From Brumimicrobium sp051745635 (GTDB lineage: Bacteria > Bacteroidota > Bacteroidia > Flavobacteriales_D > Crocinitomicaceae): a stretch of 64,000 bases of DNA. This document shows, piece after piece, positions 46,008 through 54,647 of this stretch (positions are counted from its first letter, which is position 1; every line of letters begins with the position of its first letter). Both the position numbers and the translations under genes were made by a program. A model generated the notes under the pieces. That model did not search any database. It was given only the letters and a program-made list of their open reading frames with translations, and was not told where the DNA came from. The stretch covers positions 12,721 to 76,720 of the forward strand of contig JBNJEH010000005.1 of NCBI GenBank assembly GCA_051745635.1, written 5' to 3'.

Positions 46008-46714
46008 TACTTCAGCTTTTTAGAATTAATAATTTGAGAAGTCTCGACTTGTTCTTTTTTGGAATCATCCTTCTCTTCACCATATTTCACACCCATAAAG
46101 CTCATAAACGCCATTCCCATCAATCCTGTGATGATGAACGTAATTCCAAGACCTCTCAATGCGGGTGGTACATTTGAATAGCGAATTTTCTCACGAATTG
46201 CAGCAATAGCAACGATCGCGATAAACCATCCTATTCCCGATCCGATGCCAAAAGCTGACGCATCACCAATCGTAGAATATTGACGGTCCTGCATAAAAAG
46301 CGAACCTCCCAAAATAGAACAGTTCACGGCAATCAGAGGCAAGAAAATTCCCAACGCCCCGTAAAGCGTCGGAGCAAATTTCTCAACGAGCATCTCCACG
46401 AGCTGTACCATCGAGGCAATGACTGCGATAAACATAATGAAAGACAAGAAACCTAAATCGATCGTGTTTTCACCATTTTTCCCATAAGCCGGGTTCAACC
46501 ACTCCAGCGCGCCTTCCTGCAGAACATAATTTTGCAGCAGGTAATTGATTGGAATCGTAATTCCCAAAACAAATATCACCGCTGCACCGAGACCAACCGC
46601 CGTTTTGACTGTCTTTGATACAGCGAGATAGGAGCACATTCCCAGGAAATAAGCGAAAATCATGTTTTCTGAGAAAATCGCCTTTACAAATATATCTAAT
46701 GTACTTTCTTCCAT
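46007..46714 (-). CDS. nqrE: Na+-translocating NADH:quinone reductase subunit E
   Basis: 235 residues against about 200 for the family. The N-terminus (FVKAIFSENMIFAYFLGMCSYLAVSK) and the GSLFMQDRQY region are typical, with six membrane helices. NqrE pairs with NqrD around an intramembrane Fe-S centre. The extra C-terminal ~25 residues are hydrophilic and lysine/glutamate-rich, and I do not recall these from standard NqrE. The operon order and one-base overlap with nqrF are normal. Confidence 0.96.
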   Translation of the reverse strand: MEESTLDIFVKAIFSENMIFAYFLGMCSYLAVSKTVKTAVGLGAAVIFVLGITIPINYLLQNYVLQEGALEWLNPAYGKNGENTIDLGFLSFIMFIAVIASMVQLVEMLVEKFAPTLYGALGIFLPLIAVNCSILGGSLFMQDRQYSTIGDASAFGIGSGIGWFIAIVAIAAIREKIRYSNVPPALRGLGITFIITGLMGMAFMSFMGVKYGEEKDDSKKEQVETSQIINSKKLK

Positions 46715-46748
46715 AATATTCTTATTTGCTAATAATTATCAGTTTTGC

Positions 46749-47441
46749 TTAATGTTCCTCTACGAGGTCTTTATTCTGCGTTCTTTGAATCCAAATAATA
46801 ATCCCAACGACAATCAGTGCCATCGGTGGCAAAATCATCAGGTTATTATTCATATAGCCGAGCTCGTAAAGTCCACTCTCTTCTCCCGGCAGGTTGCTGC
46901 CGAAAATTTCGTAACCCCAGATTTTACCAGAACCAAACACTTCGCGCACAAATGCCACAGCCAAAAGAATCCAAGCATAACCCAGCGCGTTTCCAATGGC
47001 ATCCAGTATGGAAGGGAACGGTTTATTACTCATGGCAAACGCTTCAAAACGACCCATGATGATACAATTGGTAATAATCAAACCGACGAATACCGACAAT
47101 TTCTCAGAGACATCCGGCACAAAAGCCTTTAACAGTTCGTTTACAATAATTACCAGAGATGCCACAATCACCAGCTGAACGATAATCCGTACGCGAGAAG
47201 GGATTAATTTTCTCAACAGGGATACGATCAGGTTACCAAATACCATCACAAACACCACGGATATTGACATCCAAAATGCCTGTTCAACCTGAACGGTAAT
47301 CGCAAGCGCGGAACAAATTCCCAATACCTGAATTGTAATGGGGTTGTTATCCGACAACGGATCCGTAATTAGTTTCTTGTTCTTCTTAGAGAACAATGGT
47401 TCTTTCGGCTTCTTTAAATTTTCTTCAGTCTCACTCATCAC
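46749..47441 (-). CDS. nqrD: Na+-translocating NADH:quinone reductase subunit D
   Basis: 230 residues with an extended polar N-terminus (EENLKKPKEPLFSKKNKKLITDPL) before the family start NNPITIQVLGICSALAITVQ. Six membrane helices; the NCIIMGRFEAFA motif is typical and carries the Cys that shares the Fe-S centre with NqrE. Starts 3 bases after nqrC. Confidence 0.96.
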   Translation of the reverse strand: MMSETEENLKKPKEPLFSKKNKKLITDPLSDNNPITIQVLGICSALAITVQVEQAFWMSISVVFVMVFGNLIVSLLRKLIPSRVRIIVQLVIVASLVIIVNELLKAFVPDVSEKLSVFVGLIITNCIIMGRFEAFAMSNKPFPSILDAIGNALGYAWILLAVAFVREVFGSGKIWGYEIFGSNLPGEESGLYELGYMNNNLMILPPMALIVVGIIIWIQRTQNKDLVEEH

Positions 47442-47444
47442 TAA

Positions 47445-48161
47445 TTATTTTTTACTGAAATATTTTTGATACACTTTCATCGTTCTGTTCACCATTTCCT
47501 CAACACCTTTAGAGGTGATTGTTCCTCCGGTTATACCATCAACTTTCTGAGGTTCGGTTCCGGAGCCGTCTTTTACGACCTCGATTCCGGCGAAAGAACG
47601 TTTTTTGGCAATTTTCTCACCTTCAAACTGCTCTTCGAAGAAATCTTGTTTGATTTCAGCTCCCAAACCTGGTGTTTCACCCTGGTGATCAAATGAAACA
47701 CCTGAAATCGTTTTATAATCGTCCTCCAAAGCAATATAACCCCAAATCGGTCCCCATAGTCCTTTACCTACAACAGGTAAAACAAACACTTTGTTTCCAT
47801 CTTTTTTCGCTTCGAATATCGGATAGAGGCGATCCTCTTTCTTAATGTTCTTATCGCGGTATTGCTTTTGCACATCTAAATAGAACGCCGTCTTCTCTTT
47901 GGGTAGGTCTTTTTGAATCTCGCCCTGAGCAGAGATCACATAACTATCCTCTACATATTTATCATAGCGTTCCTCTCCGTTTTTGCGAGTGGACTCCACG
48001 CCAATTGCTGATAAAATATCCATTTTCTTTTTAACCGCTACGTTCGCTTTTTTGAGGGGATCTAACCCAATTGATAGCGATGATAACACCACTCCAACCA
48101 CGATCACTAATGCAACCGAAAAACCGATCGTATATCCATTTCCATCTTTATTTATAGCCAT
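47445..48161 (-). CDS. nqrC: Na+-translocating NADH:quinone reductase subunit C
   Basis: 238 residues. An N-terminal membrane helix is followed by a periplasmic FMN-binding domain. The covalent FMN site is expected at the last Thr of the motif, T214 in DGITGGTITSKG. The family motif is S/T-G-A-T, so here Gly replaces Ala next to the attachment Thr. LWGPIWGYIAL and GETPGLGAEI are also standard. FMN is attached by ApbE, which is not encoded in the window. It starts 2 bases after nqrB. Confidence 0.95.
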   Translation of the reverse strand: MAINKDGNGYTIGFSVALVIVVGVVLSSLSIGLDPLKKANVAVKKKMDILSAIGVESTRKNGEERYDKYVEDSYVISAQGEIQKDLPKEKTAFYLDVQKQYRDKNIKKEDRLYPIFEAKKDGNKVFVLPVVGKGLWGPIWGYIALEDDYKTISGVSFDHQGETPGLGAEIKQDFFEEQFEGEKIAKKRSFAGIEVVKDGSGTEPQKVDGITGGTITSKGVEEMVNRTMKVYQKYFSKK

Positions 48162-48163
48162 GA

Positions 48164-49441
48164 TTACGCTGTTTTAAATCGTTTTTTACGTCTTGAAATA
48201 TTTGCCTGAACTACATAGTGATCAATCAAAGGAGCCATTACATTCATAAATAATATGGCTAACATGATTCCCTCAGCATAGGCGGGATTGAGCACCCGGA
48301 TTAATACAGTGAGCCCACCTCCAAGAAAGCCATACCAAAATTTACCATACTGGGTCTGGGAGGCAGTTACTGGATCCGTTGCCATAAAGACCGCACCAAA
48401 TGCAAAACCGCCAATAATCAAGTGATAGTAGGCATCCATTTCCATATATGCGTTTGCGCCAACTGCATTCATCAATAAGCCGAATAAGAATCCACCGGCA
48501 AAGAACGAGAGGATAATACGCCAGGAGGCAACACCGGTGAACAACAATATCGCGCCACCTAACAGCGCTGCAGCAGTCGATGTCTCTCCGATCGAACCTG
48601 GAATCATTCCAACAAATGCATGAACAGGATCATATGCTGCTTCAAATTTTGATAACATCTCTCCGCTCGTAGCATTAGCAGACATGGCTTGACCACTCAC
48701 TGTTGGCGCATCGCCCACAAATGAGGCCAAATCTCCCAGCGCCGTGGCACCAGAAGCTCCATCAGGAAGCGCCCCTCCATTCGCCTGAGCTAATTCAGAG
48801 GTTCCGGATTTCCAAACTTTATCACCAGACATTGATGTCGGATAGGCAAAGTAGAGAAAGGCTCTCGCAGTAAGCGCTACATTCAATATGTTCATTCCGG
48901 TACCGCCAAAGACTTCTTTTCCGATGACGACCGCAAAAATTGTCGCTACGGCAACCATCCACAAAGGTACATCAGCCGGCATCGTGAGTGGAATCAACAT
49001 TCCGGATACCAAAAACCCTTCATGGAGTCCATGTCCCTTCATAAAACCGAAAATAAATTCAGTGGCCAGACCAGCAGCATAGGAAACAATTACGATGGGC
49101 AAGACCTGAATCAGACCATATAGCACCTTATCTCCAAAACCAGTGAGGTAATTCTCATATCCTGCAAATTGATCAGGGTTGACGTAAGACTGCAACTCAT
49201 AATGCCAGTGTCCGGTATTGTAAATACCAAACAAAAGACAAGGTATCAGCGCCATGACAACCATGAACATCGTACGCTTCAGATCTACTCCATCGCGAAT
49301 GTGAGCACCTTTTTGGGTCACGTGTTTCGGCGTGAATAAAAACGTAGAAAGCGTCTCATAGAGCGGGTACATTTTCTCCCACTTCCCCCCTTTCTCAAAT
49401 TTCGGGTCCAGATTATGAATAACTTTTTTTAATGCTTTCAA
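48164..49441 (-). CDS. nqrB: Na+-translocating NADH:quinone reductase subunit B
   Basis: 425 residues with about ten membrane helices. The covalent FMN threonine is T233 in GASGATAL, matching the SGAT motif. FNVALTARAFLYFAYP-type and HAFVGMIPGSIGETS segments identify NqrB. This subunit and NqrD/E form the sodium channel of the pump and reduce quinone. It starts 24 bases after nqrA. Confidence 0.97.
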   Translation of the reverse strand: MKALKKVIHNLDPKFEKGGKWEKMYPLYETLSTFLFTPKHVTQKGAHIRDGVDLKRTMFMVVMALIPCLLFGIYNTGHWHYELQSYVNPDQFAGYENYLTGFGDKVLYGLIQVLPIVIVSYAAGLATEFIFGFMKGHGLHEGFLVSGMLIPLTMPADVPLWMVAVATIFAVVIGKEVFGGTGMNILNVALTARAFLYFAYPTSMSGDKVWKSGTSELAQANGGALPDGASGATALGDLASFVGDAPTVSGQAMSANATSGEMLSKFEAAYDPVHAFVGMIPGSIGETSTAAALLGGAILLFTGVASWRIILSFFAGGFLFGLLMNAVGANAYMEMDAYYHLIIGGFAFGAVFMATDPVTASQTQYGKFWYGFLGGGLTVLIRVLNPAYAEGIMLAILFMNVMAPLIDHYVVQANISRRKKRFKTA

Positions 49442-49465
49442 TTTCCTAAAGTTTATAATTAAACA

Positions 49466-50827
49466 TTACATACATTCTTCCTTAATCGTATCGAGACCTT
49501 CTCGTACTTTTTCCTGAATCGCAATTTTCGATGTACAAACGTATTCGCAAAGCGCAAAATCTTCCGGCGCTATTTCATAAATACCAAGTGCTTCCATTGC
49601 GTCAATATCATTTGTCATGATCGCTTTGATGAGCTGCATCGGCAAAATATCGAAAGGCAACACTTTTTCCATCTCACCCGTCACGACAAAACCGCGCTCT
49701 TCGCCGTTCATATTCGTATCGAGTCGGTATTTCTTTTTGTTGAGCAACCACGTTGGGAAGAGGCGATGACTTGAGTATTTATCGAGTCCAGGTCCCAGCC
49801 ACCCTTTGGTCAAAAAGAATTTATATTCATCTCCTTCAGGTAAAACGGTCACTTGAGAATCGTAGAATCCAACGAAACCTTCCTGACCAATTTTGTCGCC
49901 AGTGAGTGCATTTCCACTCACCACGCGCACATTGTCGGACACCAAGTTATCTTTTAACATCGGTGCTACCTGAGCTCCGAGAATCGTTCTAAAGTATTTT
50001 CTGTTTTTAGCCTCAGAACCAGTTAGTGCAACGATTCTGACGGGATCAAATTTCCCTTCTGCGAAAAATTTGCCAATCGTCACGACATCCTGCGGTCCAA
50101 CTGTAAAGACGAATTCACCTTTATCAATGGGATTAATATGATGAATTTGCGTCCCGACATTTCCGGCCGGATGTTTACCACTTACTTTATTGATTTCAAC
50201 ATTTTTTGCATTTTGAAAAGCCTTATCGGCAGGCACCTTGCCGTTGAGTGTAAGATAGACCTTACCGTCCGTAAGTTTCGCCAGCGCATTCAAACCGTGT
50301 TGAAAATCCTGATCTTGTCCGTGCAGCACAAAATCCATATCCGGTGCCAATGGCGCCGTGTCAAAAGCAGAAATAAAAATCGCTTTCGGATTCACAGAAG
50401 GATCTGCAACAATGTCGAGCGGGCGCTGCTTAATGAAAGGCCACAACCCGTTGTCCAGCATCATCTTCTTCACATCTTCCCGCGATGCAGAAGCGGGATC
50501 GACAGGGTCAACCTGCACGACGTCGTCCGATCCATCCACTTTAATGCGAACTTCCAGTATCTTGCGTTTTGCTCCGCGTATCAATTCTTCCATCGTCCCT
50601 GATACAGGAGAAACCCATTTGACATCTTTATTGTATTTATCGTAAAATACAACTTCTCCCCGCTTTACCTTATCACCAGGTTTGATGACCACCTTTGGAA
50701 CTAATCCGTGAAAGTCTGCTGGTTTTAAAGCAACGATCGAGGGTTGCTCAAGGTCCGACTTGACTTTATCTGCTTCTCCAAGCAACTTAATATCAAATCC
50801 TTTTCTAAGTTTAACCGCCTTTGACAT
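49466..50827 (-). CDS. nqrA: Na+-translocating NADH:quinone reductase subunit A
   Basis: 453 residues. Begins LRKGFDIKLLGEADK and keeps the lipoyl-like fold segment KVVIKPGDKVKRGEVVFYDKYNK. The C-terminus (DFALCEYVCTSKIAIQEKVREGL) carries the family motif FALCEYVC. Soluble subunit on the cytoplasmic side. First gene of the six-gene operon, with a -7 box 27 bases upstream. Confidence 0.97.
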   Translation of the reverse strand: MSKAVKLRKGFDIKLLGEADKVKSDLEQPSIVALKPADFHGLVPKVVIKPGDKVKRGEVVFYDKYNKDVKWVSPVSGTMEELIRGAKRKILEVRIKVDGSDDVVQVDPVDPASASREDVKKMMLDNGLWPFIKQRPLDIVADPSVNPKAIFISAFDTAPLAPDMDFVLHGQDQDFQHGLNALAKLTDGKVYLTLNGKVPADKAFQNAKNVEINKVSGKHPAGNVGTQIHHINPIDKGEFVFTVGPQDVVTIGKFFAEGKFDPVRIVALTGSEAKNRKYFRTILGAQVAPMLKDNLVSDNVRVVSGNALTGDKIGQEGFVGFYDSQVTVLPEGDEYKFFLTKGWLGPGLDKYSSHRLFPTWLLNKKKYRLDTNMNGEERGFVVTGEMEKVLPFDILPMQLIKAIMTNDIDAMEALGIYEIAPEDFALCEYVCTSKIAIQEKVREGLDTIKEECM

Positions 50828-50853
50828 GTTCTATAGCCATTTATTTTGAAAGA

Positions 50854-50861
50854 CAAAAATA
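50854..50861 (-). promoter_or_regulatory. -7 promoter box of the nqr operon
   Basis: On the minus strand TATTTTTG, matching TAnnTTTG, 27 bases before the nqrA ATG. No good -33 TTG at the standard distance. Confidence 0.55.
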
Positions 50862-51042
50862 TAAATTTGTAAGACTTTCCCACAGCGTTCAACGGTATTC
50901 GCATACGCTTTTTACAATTTAGAACAAATCTAAATAATAATCCGTACAATTACAAGTTACCAGGTTGACAATTCGCTGCATCGGAGCAAAAATAATCCGC
51001 TGACCGAAGGCTGCTAACCAAATAATTACTTACATTTACATC

Positions 51043-51441
51043 ATGAATATTGTATCGACACGAGGAATTAAAGTAGCTGTAGAGACGGCTTTTCGTCCTG
51101 ACTTATCCAATATCAATAAAAATATTCTTTTCTTTAATTACGCGATTGAAATAGAAAATTGCAATTCGTTCAGTGTTCAACTGCTCAAGCGCAACTGGCG
51201 CATTTTTGACTCGCTGAATGTCATTAGAAATGTGTCCGGCGACGGAGTTGTGGGCGAACAACCTGTTCTCAATCCCGAAGAGGTACACCTCTACAACTCG
51301 GGTTGTGATCTCAACTCAGAAATCGGTCAGATGAATGGGCATTACGACTTTGCCAAACTCGACAAAAACGGTCAAATCATCGACTTCTTTAAAGTTCACG
51401 TGCCCACCATAAAACTCGAATATCCATATCGACTGAATTAA
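51043..51441 (+). CDS. apaG: ApaG domain protein
   Basis: 132 residues, all of which fit the ApaG (DUF525) fold: ITGR-like N-terminal VSTRGIKVAVETAF, FNYAIEIEN, LLKRNWRIFDS, GEQPVLNPEEVHLYNSGC and MNGHYDF. ApaG is associated with Co2+ resistance and Mg2+ efflux in enterobacteria, though the mechanism is unclear. TACATTTA before the ATG is a near -7 box. Divergent from nqrA, single-gene unit. Confidence 0.94.
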   Translation: MNIVSTRGIKVAVETAFRPDLSNINKNILFFNYAIEIENCNSFSVQLLKRNWRIFDSLNVIRNVSGDGVVGEQPVLNPEEVHLYNSGCDLNSEIGQMNGHYDFAKLDKNGQIIDFFKVHVPTIKLEYPYRLN

Positions 51442-51536
51442 CCCGAACATCACAAAACGATCACCTTACGGGCGAATTTCATAAAAATACCAGTAAATCA
51501 TGATATTCCCACGGACGACCCTCGCCGACAGATGAA

Positions 51537-52052
51537 TTATTTTGCTTTAAAATTGAGCGCTGCGGAGTTCAGGCAATAGCGCAATCCCGTCGGTTCGGGA
51601 CCGTCTTCAAAAACATGTCCCAGATGGGCTTCGCATCGCGCGCACTGCACTTCTGTGCGCACCATTCCGGCAGATCGATCGGCGACTTCTGCCACATATT
51701 GTGATTCCAGTGGTCGGTAAAAACTGGGCCAGCCGGTTCCCGACTTAAACTTCGTCGAAGCACTGAACAAGGGTAAATCACAACAGATACAGTGATACAC
51801 TCCCTGCTTCTTATTGTCCCAGTATTTGCCGCTAAAAGCGCGTTCAGTACCTCCTTCGCGCGTCACGTGATACTGCTCATCCGTCAGCTGTTTTTCCCAC
51901 TCAGCGTCAGATTTATGCACTTTTTTCAGCGTATCTTCCTGCTCGGTGATTGAATCTGGTGCATTCAGTGCGGCGATTTTCTGATCGTTTCCTGCCGATG
52001 TATCCGTGCACGACCACACCACAACACTTAGTAATATCAGGACTATTTTCAT
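51537..52052 (-). CDS. msrB: Peptide-methionine (R)-S-oxide reductase, probably a lipoprotein
   Basis: 171 residues from the ATG at 52052. Zinc-binding CxxC pairs are in YHCICCDLPLF and CARCEAHLGHVF. The catalytic cysteine is in RYCLNSAALNF, and the family segments TGWPSF and RTEVQCARC are clear. The N-terminus is a signal peptide ending VVVWSC, which resembles a lipobox although Trp at -2 is unusual. I infer export and repair of oxidised methionines in the envelope. A start 10 codons upstream is in frame but less likely. Confidence 0.94.
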   Translation of the reverse strand: MKIVLILLSVVVWSCTDTSAGNDQKIAALNAPDSITEQEDTLKKVHKSDAEWEKQLTDEQYHVTREGGTERAFSGKYWDNKKQGVYHCICCDLPLFSASTKFKSGTGWPSFYRPLESQYVAEVADRSAGMVRTEVQCARCEAHLGHVFEDGPEPTGLRYCLNSAALNFKAK

Positions 52053-52127
52053 GACTCTTTCTTTTAAAATTAACGTTAACAAGATAACAAAGTAGCTGCA
52101 ATGATGTTCTCATCAGCAGAAATGAAG

Positions 52128-52135
52128 TAGTTTTG
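52128..52135 (+). promoter_or_regulatory. -7 promoter box of the MFS gene
   Basis: TAGTTTTG matches TAnnTTTG, 24 bases before the ATG at 52159. Confidence 0.5.
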
Positions 52136-52158
52136 CATTTCAATTACGCATTTTTACT

Positions 52159-53346
52159 ATGGGGTACAGCAAAAATTTCTGGGCAATCAGCTTGAGCATG
52201 TTTCTGTTCATGACCTCTTTCAACCTCATCATTCCAGAGCTGAATACCTTCATCACCCGGCTGAATGGCGCTGAATACAAAGGACTTATCATTGCATTAT
52301 TTACCATTACAGCTGCACTCGCACGCCCGTTTTCAGGCAAAATGGCAGATATCTCCGGCAGAAAAAGTACGATGTATGTGGGAACATCCGTAGCAATTCT
52401 CGTCACATTTTTATACCCGATCAGTGGTAGTGTCGCGTTCTTTTTAATGCTGCGGTTCTTCCATGGATTTTCCACGGGATTTCTCCCCACTGGAGCCACT
52501 GCAATGGTTACGGACATCCTTCCTTCTCACAAGCGCGGACAAGGAATGGGCGTTTTTGGCACCGCAATATCGCTGGGAATTGGCGTCGGTCAATTTTTGG
52601 GTTCTCCGGTTGCCCAATGGGTCGGATTAAATGGTTTGTTTTTTGCCTCTGGACTACTTGCTCTCGGCGCACTCATTATAATTGCTACAGTCAAAGAAAC
52701 ACACCCTTCCCCTGTCAACATCACGCTTGAAACATTCATCATTCGCAAGTCGGACGTTTTCGAAAAACAGGTGTTCCCCGCTGCTGTGGTCATGTTTCTT
52801 ACCGTTACGTGCACCGGTCTCGTTTTTGTAGTCACACCGGATATGTCTGGCTACCTCGGCATTGAGAACAAAGGGTGGTATTTCGTGTACTACGTAATTT
52901 CTACGATTATCGTCAGGCTCCTGGCCGGGAAACTATCCGACCGCATCGGGCGCAGACAAGCGTTGTTGATTGGTATTACCTTTTTGATGCTGGCTATGGT
53001 TTTAACAGCTTATTCGAGAGGTGAATTTACCTATACAGCAGCCTCGTTCATTTTTGGAGTAGCTACTGGTATTAACAGCCCAACACTTTTCGCCTGGACG
53101 GCAGACCTCTCCCCTATTCATCGCAGGGGAATTGGTTCGGGAACGCTGTTTATTGCATTGGAACTGGGGATTTTGTTCGGGAGTTCGAGTACCTTGTTTT
53201 TGTATGACAGCACACCGGAAACCGTATTGAACGTTTTTATATATGGTGCTGCAATGGCGGGAGTTGCTATGCTCTACGTCATCTGGCACCTCATTTACAG
53301 TAAAACCAACCACACGTATCGTAAATCCGCCTCAGGGAGCGAGTAG
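52159..53346 (+). CDS. Major facilitator superfamily transporter
   Basis: 395 residues with about 12 membrane helices. The A-motif between TM2 and TM3 reads GKMADISGRKS, and its counterpart in the second half is GKLSDRIGRRQ. RFFHGFSTGFLPTGATAMVTDILP is typical of drug-efflux-type MFS proteins. Substrate unknown. It overlaps the convergent queuosine-precursor transporter gene by 15 bases at the 3' ends. Confidence 0.93.
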   Translation: MGYSKNFWAISLSMFLFMTSFNLIIPELNTFITRLNGAEYKGLIIALFTITAALARPFSGKMADISGRKSTMYVGTSVAILVTFLYPISGSVAFFLMLRFFHGFSTGFLPTGATAMVTDILPSHKRGQGMGVFGTAISLGIGVGQFLGSPVAQWVGLNGLFFASGLLALGALIIIATVKETHPSPVNITLETFIIRKSDVFEKQVFPAAVVMFLTVTCTGLVFVVTPDMSGYLGIENKGWYFVYYVISTIIVRLLAGKLSDRIGRRQALLIGITFLMLAMVLTAYSRGEFTYTAASFIFGVATGINSPTLFAWTADLSPIHRRGIGSGTLFIALELGILFGSSSTLFLYDSTPETVLNVFIYGAAMAGVAMLYVIWHLIYSKTNHTYRKSASGSE

Positions 53347-54129
53347 TTCTCCATCTATTTTGAGGTATCGCTTTAAATAATGCGTTCCAATGTAAAAAGG
53401 AATGGTGTCGATCAATGCCACGACGAGCTTAAACAAGTACGCGCTCAAAATAAAGGCTGTGAGTTGCCAAAAAAGCGATTTTGAATCATCGAGGGGCAAT
53501 CCGGCGGCAAAAAAGTGCGTAATTAAAATGACTGCTATCGAATCGACCAGTTGACTGATGAGTGTGGATCCGTTATTCCGCAGCCACAATTTTTTACCAT
53601 TGGTCAGGCGCTTAAAAAAGTGGAAAATATGTACATCGATAAACTGCGCTGTAATATAAGCGATCATCGAAGCAATGGTGGCTCCAAAGGCCAGACTTCT
53701 GATCGCATAAAATGCATAACCATGAGGAGCAACTGGTTCTCCATTTTCAACTGTTAAAGGCAAAGTTCCATCTGATTGAAGGTTTTCAGGAGCTTCCAGC
53801 CAGCCACCAAACCAAATGATGAGCAAAATCCAGATATTGAGGAGTAATCCAACCCAGACGACCCGATTTGCTCTTTTCTTACCGTAAATCTCAGAAATGA
53901 AATCTGTGCAGAGAAAGGTTATGGGGTAAGGCAACACTCCGATCGCTAAAGAAAAGGTAATATCACTTTCTTCCGGTATTCCAACCCAATTTGACAAATC
54001 AACGAAACGGCTTACCCCAAGTATGTTGAGCATGACCAGTGATCCGAGAAATAGTCCGGCCAGGATCAAAAAAACCACTTCTCTCCGTCGCTTAATTTTG
54101 AGCGGAATATTTTCTTCACCGTAAATCAT
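53332..54129 (-). CDS. Queuosine precursor transporter (YhhQ/VUT family)
   Basis: 265 residues. About six membrane helices. Family segments are PYPITFLCTDFISEIYGKKRANRVVWVG and AYITAQFIDVHIFHFFKRLT. These proteins import the 7-deazaguanine precursors preQ0/preQ1 for queuosine tRNA modification. It overlaps the MFS gene tail by 15 bases. Genes for queuosine use are not in the window. Confidence 0.92.
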   Translation of the reverse strand: MIYGEENIPLKIKRRREVVFLILAGLFLGSLVMLNILGVSRFVDLSNWVGIPEESDITFSLAIGVLPYPITFLCTDFISEIYGKKRANRVVWVGLLLNIWILLIIWFGGWLEAPENLQSDGTLPLTVENGEPVAPHGYAFYAIRSLAFGATIASMIAYITAQFIDVHIFHFFKRLTNGKKLWLRNNGSTLISQLVDSIAVILITHFFAAGLPLDDSKSLFWQLTAFILSAYLFKLVVALIDTIPFYIGTHYLKRYLKIDGELLAP

Positions 54130-54166
54130 AGTGCTCTAACAATCGATGCTGCAAAATGTGCTCGAA

Positions 54167-54466
54167 TTAATCCCAGGATTCTTCTTCAAACAACGCTTCA
54201 TAGTCCTCTTTGACCTCATCCCTCAAGGTTCCGTCATCGCCGTAATCATCATCTTCTTCAATGAAACGCTGTGCTTGAATGGTCGTCATTTTTACCAGGT
54301 AATTCACCGTTTCCGTCTCAAACGGCAATACAGTAATCAAGTCACCTTCACGATTGCGAAATTGAACCAGCGCATCCTCAAAACCCGACGGATACTTGAG
54401 TTTAATCAACTGCTTTGTTTTTGTTTCTAATTTTTTATAGTCTCTGATGACGCGTGGCTTATCCAT
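54167..54466 (-). CDS. Small acidic protein of unknown function
   Basis: 99 residues. A basic N-terminal third (DKPRVIRDYKKLETKTKQLIKLKYPSG) is followed by a short beta-like segment (ALVQFRNREGDLITVLPFETETVNYLVKM). The C-terminus is strongly acidic (EEDDDYGDDGT, EEESWD). No membrane segment or signal peptide, so cytoplasmic. It resembles conserved Flavobacteriia proteins I cannot name. It lies 37 bases before the queuosine-precursor transporter and may be co-transcribed with it. Confidence 0.7.
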   Translation of the reverse strand: MDKPRVIRDYKKLETKTKQLIKLKYPSGFEDALVQFRNREGDLITVLPFETETVNYLVKMTTIQAQRFIEEDDDYGDDGTLRDEVKEDYEALFEEESWD

Positions 54467-54629
54467 ATTTTTTTATTCCTGTTGCTCACCAAAACTACAT
54501 AATTTTTAAAACACTCCGACGCCAACAGAATTAAATTTACAACACTTTTTACGCTCAAACAAGGCTTGCCGTTTTCTATTAAACATGAAGATTAAACGCA
54601 TATATCGTCCAGCAATCCAATAGAATCTT

Positions 54630-54637
54630 TATTTTTG
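54630..54637 (+). promoter_or_regulatory. -7 promoter box of gpsA
   Basis: TATTTTTG matches TAnnTTTG and ends only 10 bases before the ATG at 54648, so transcripts would start almost at the start codon. Confidence 0.5.
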
Positions 54638-54647
54638 TCTATCGGGT

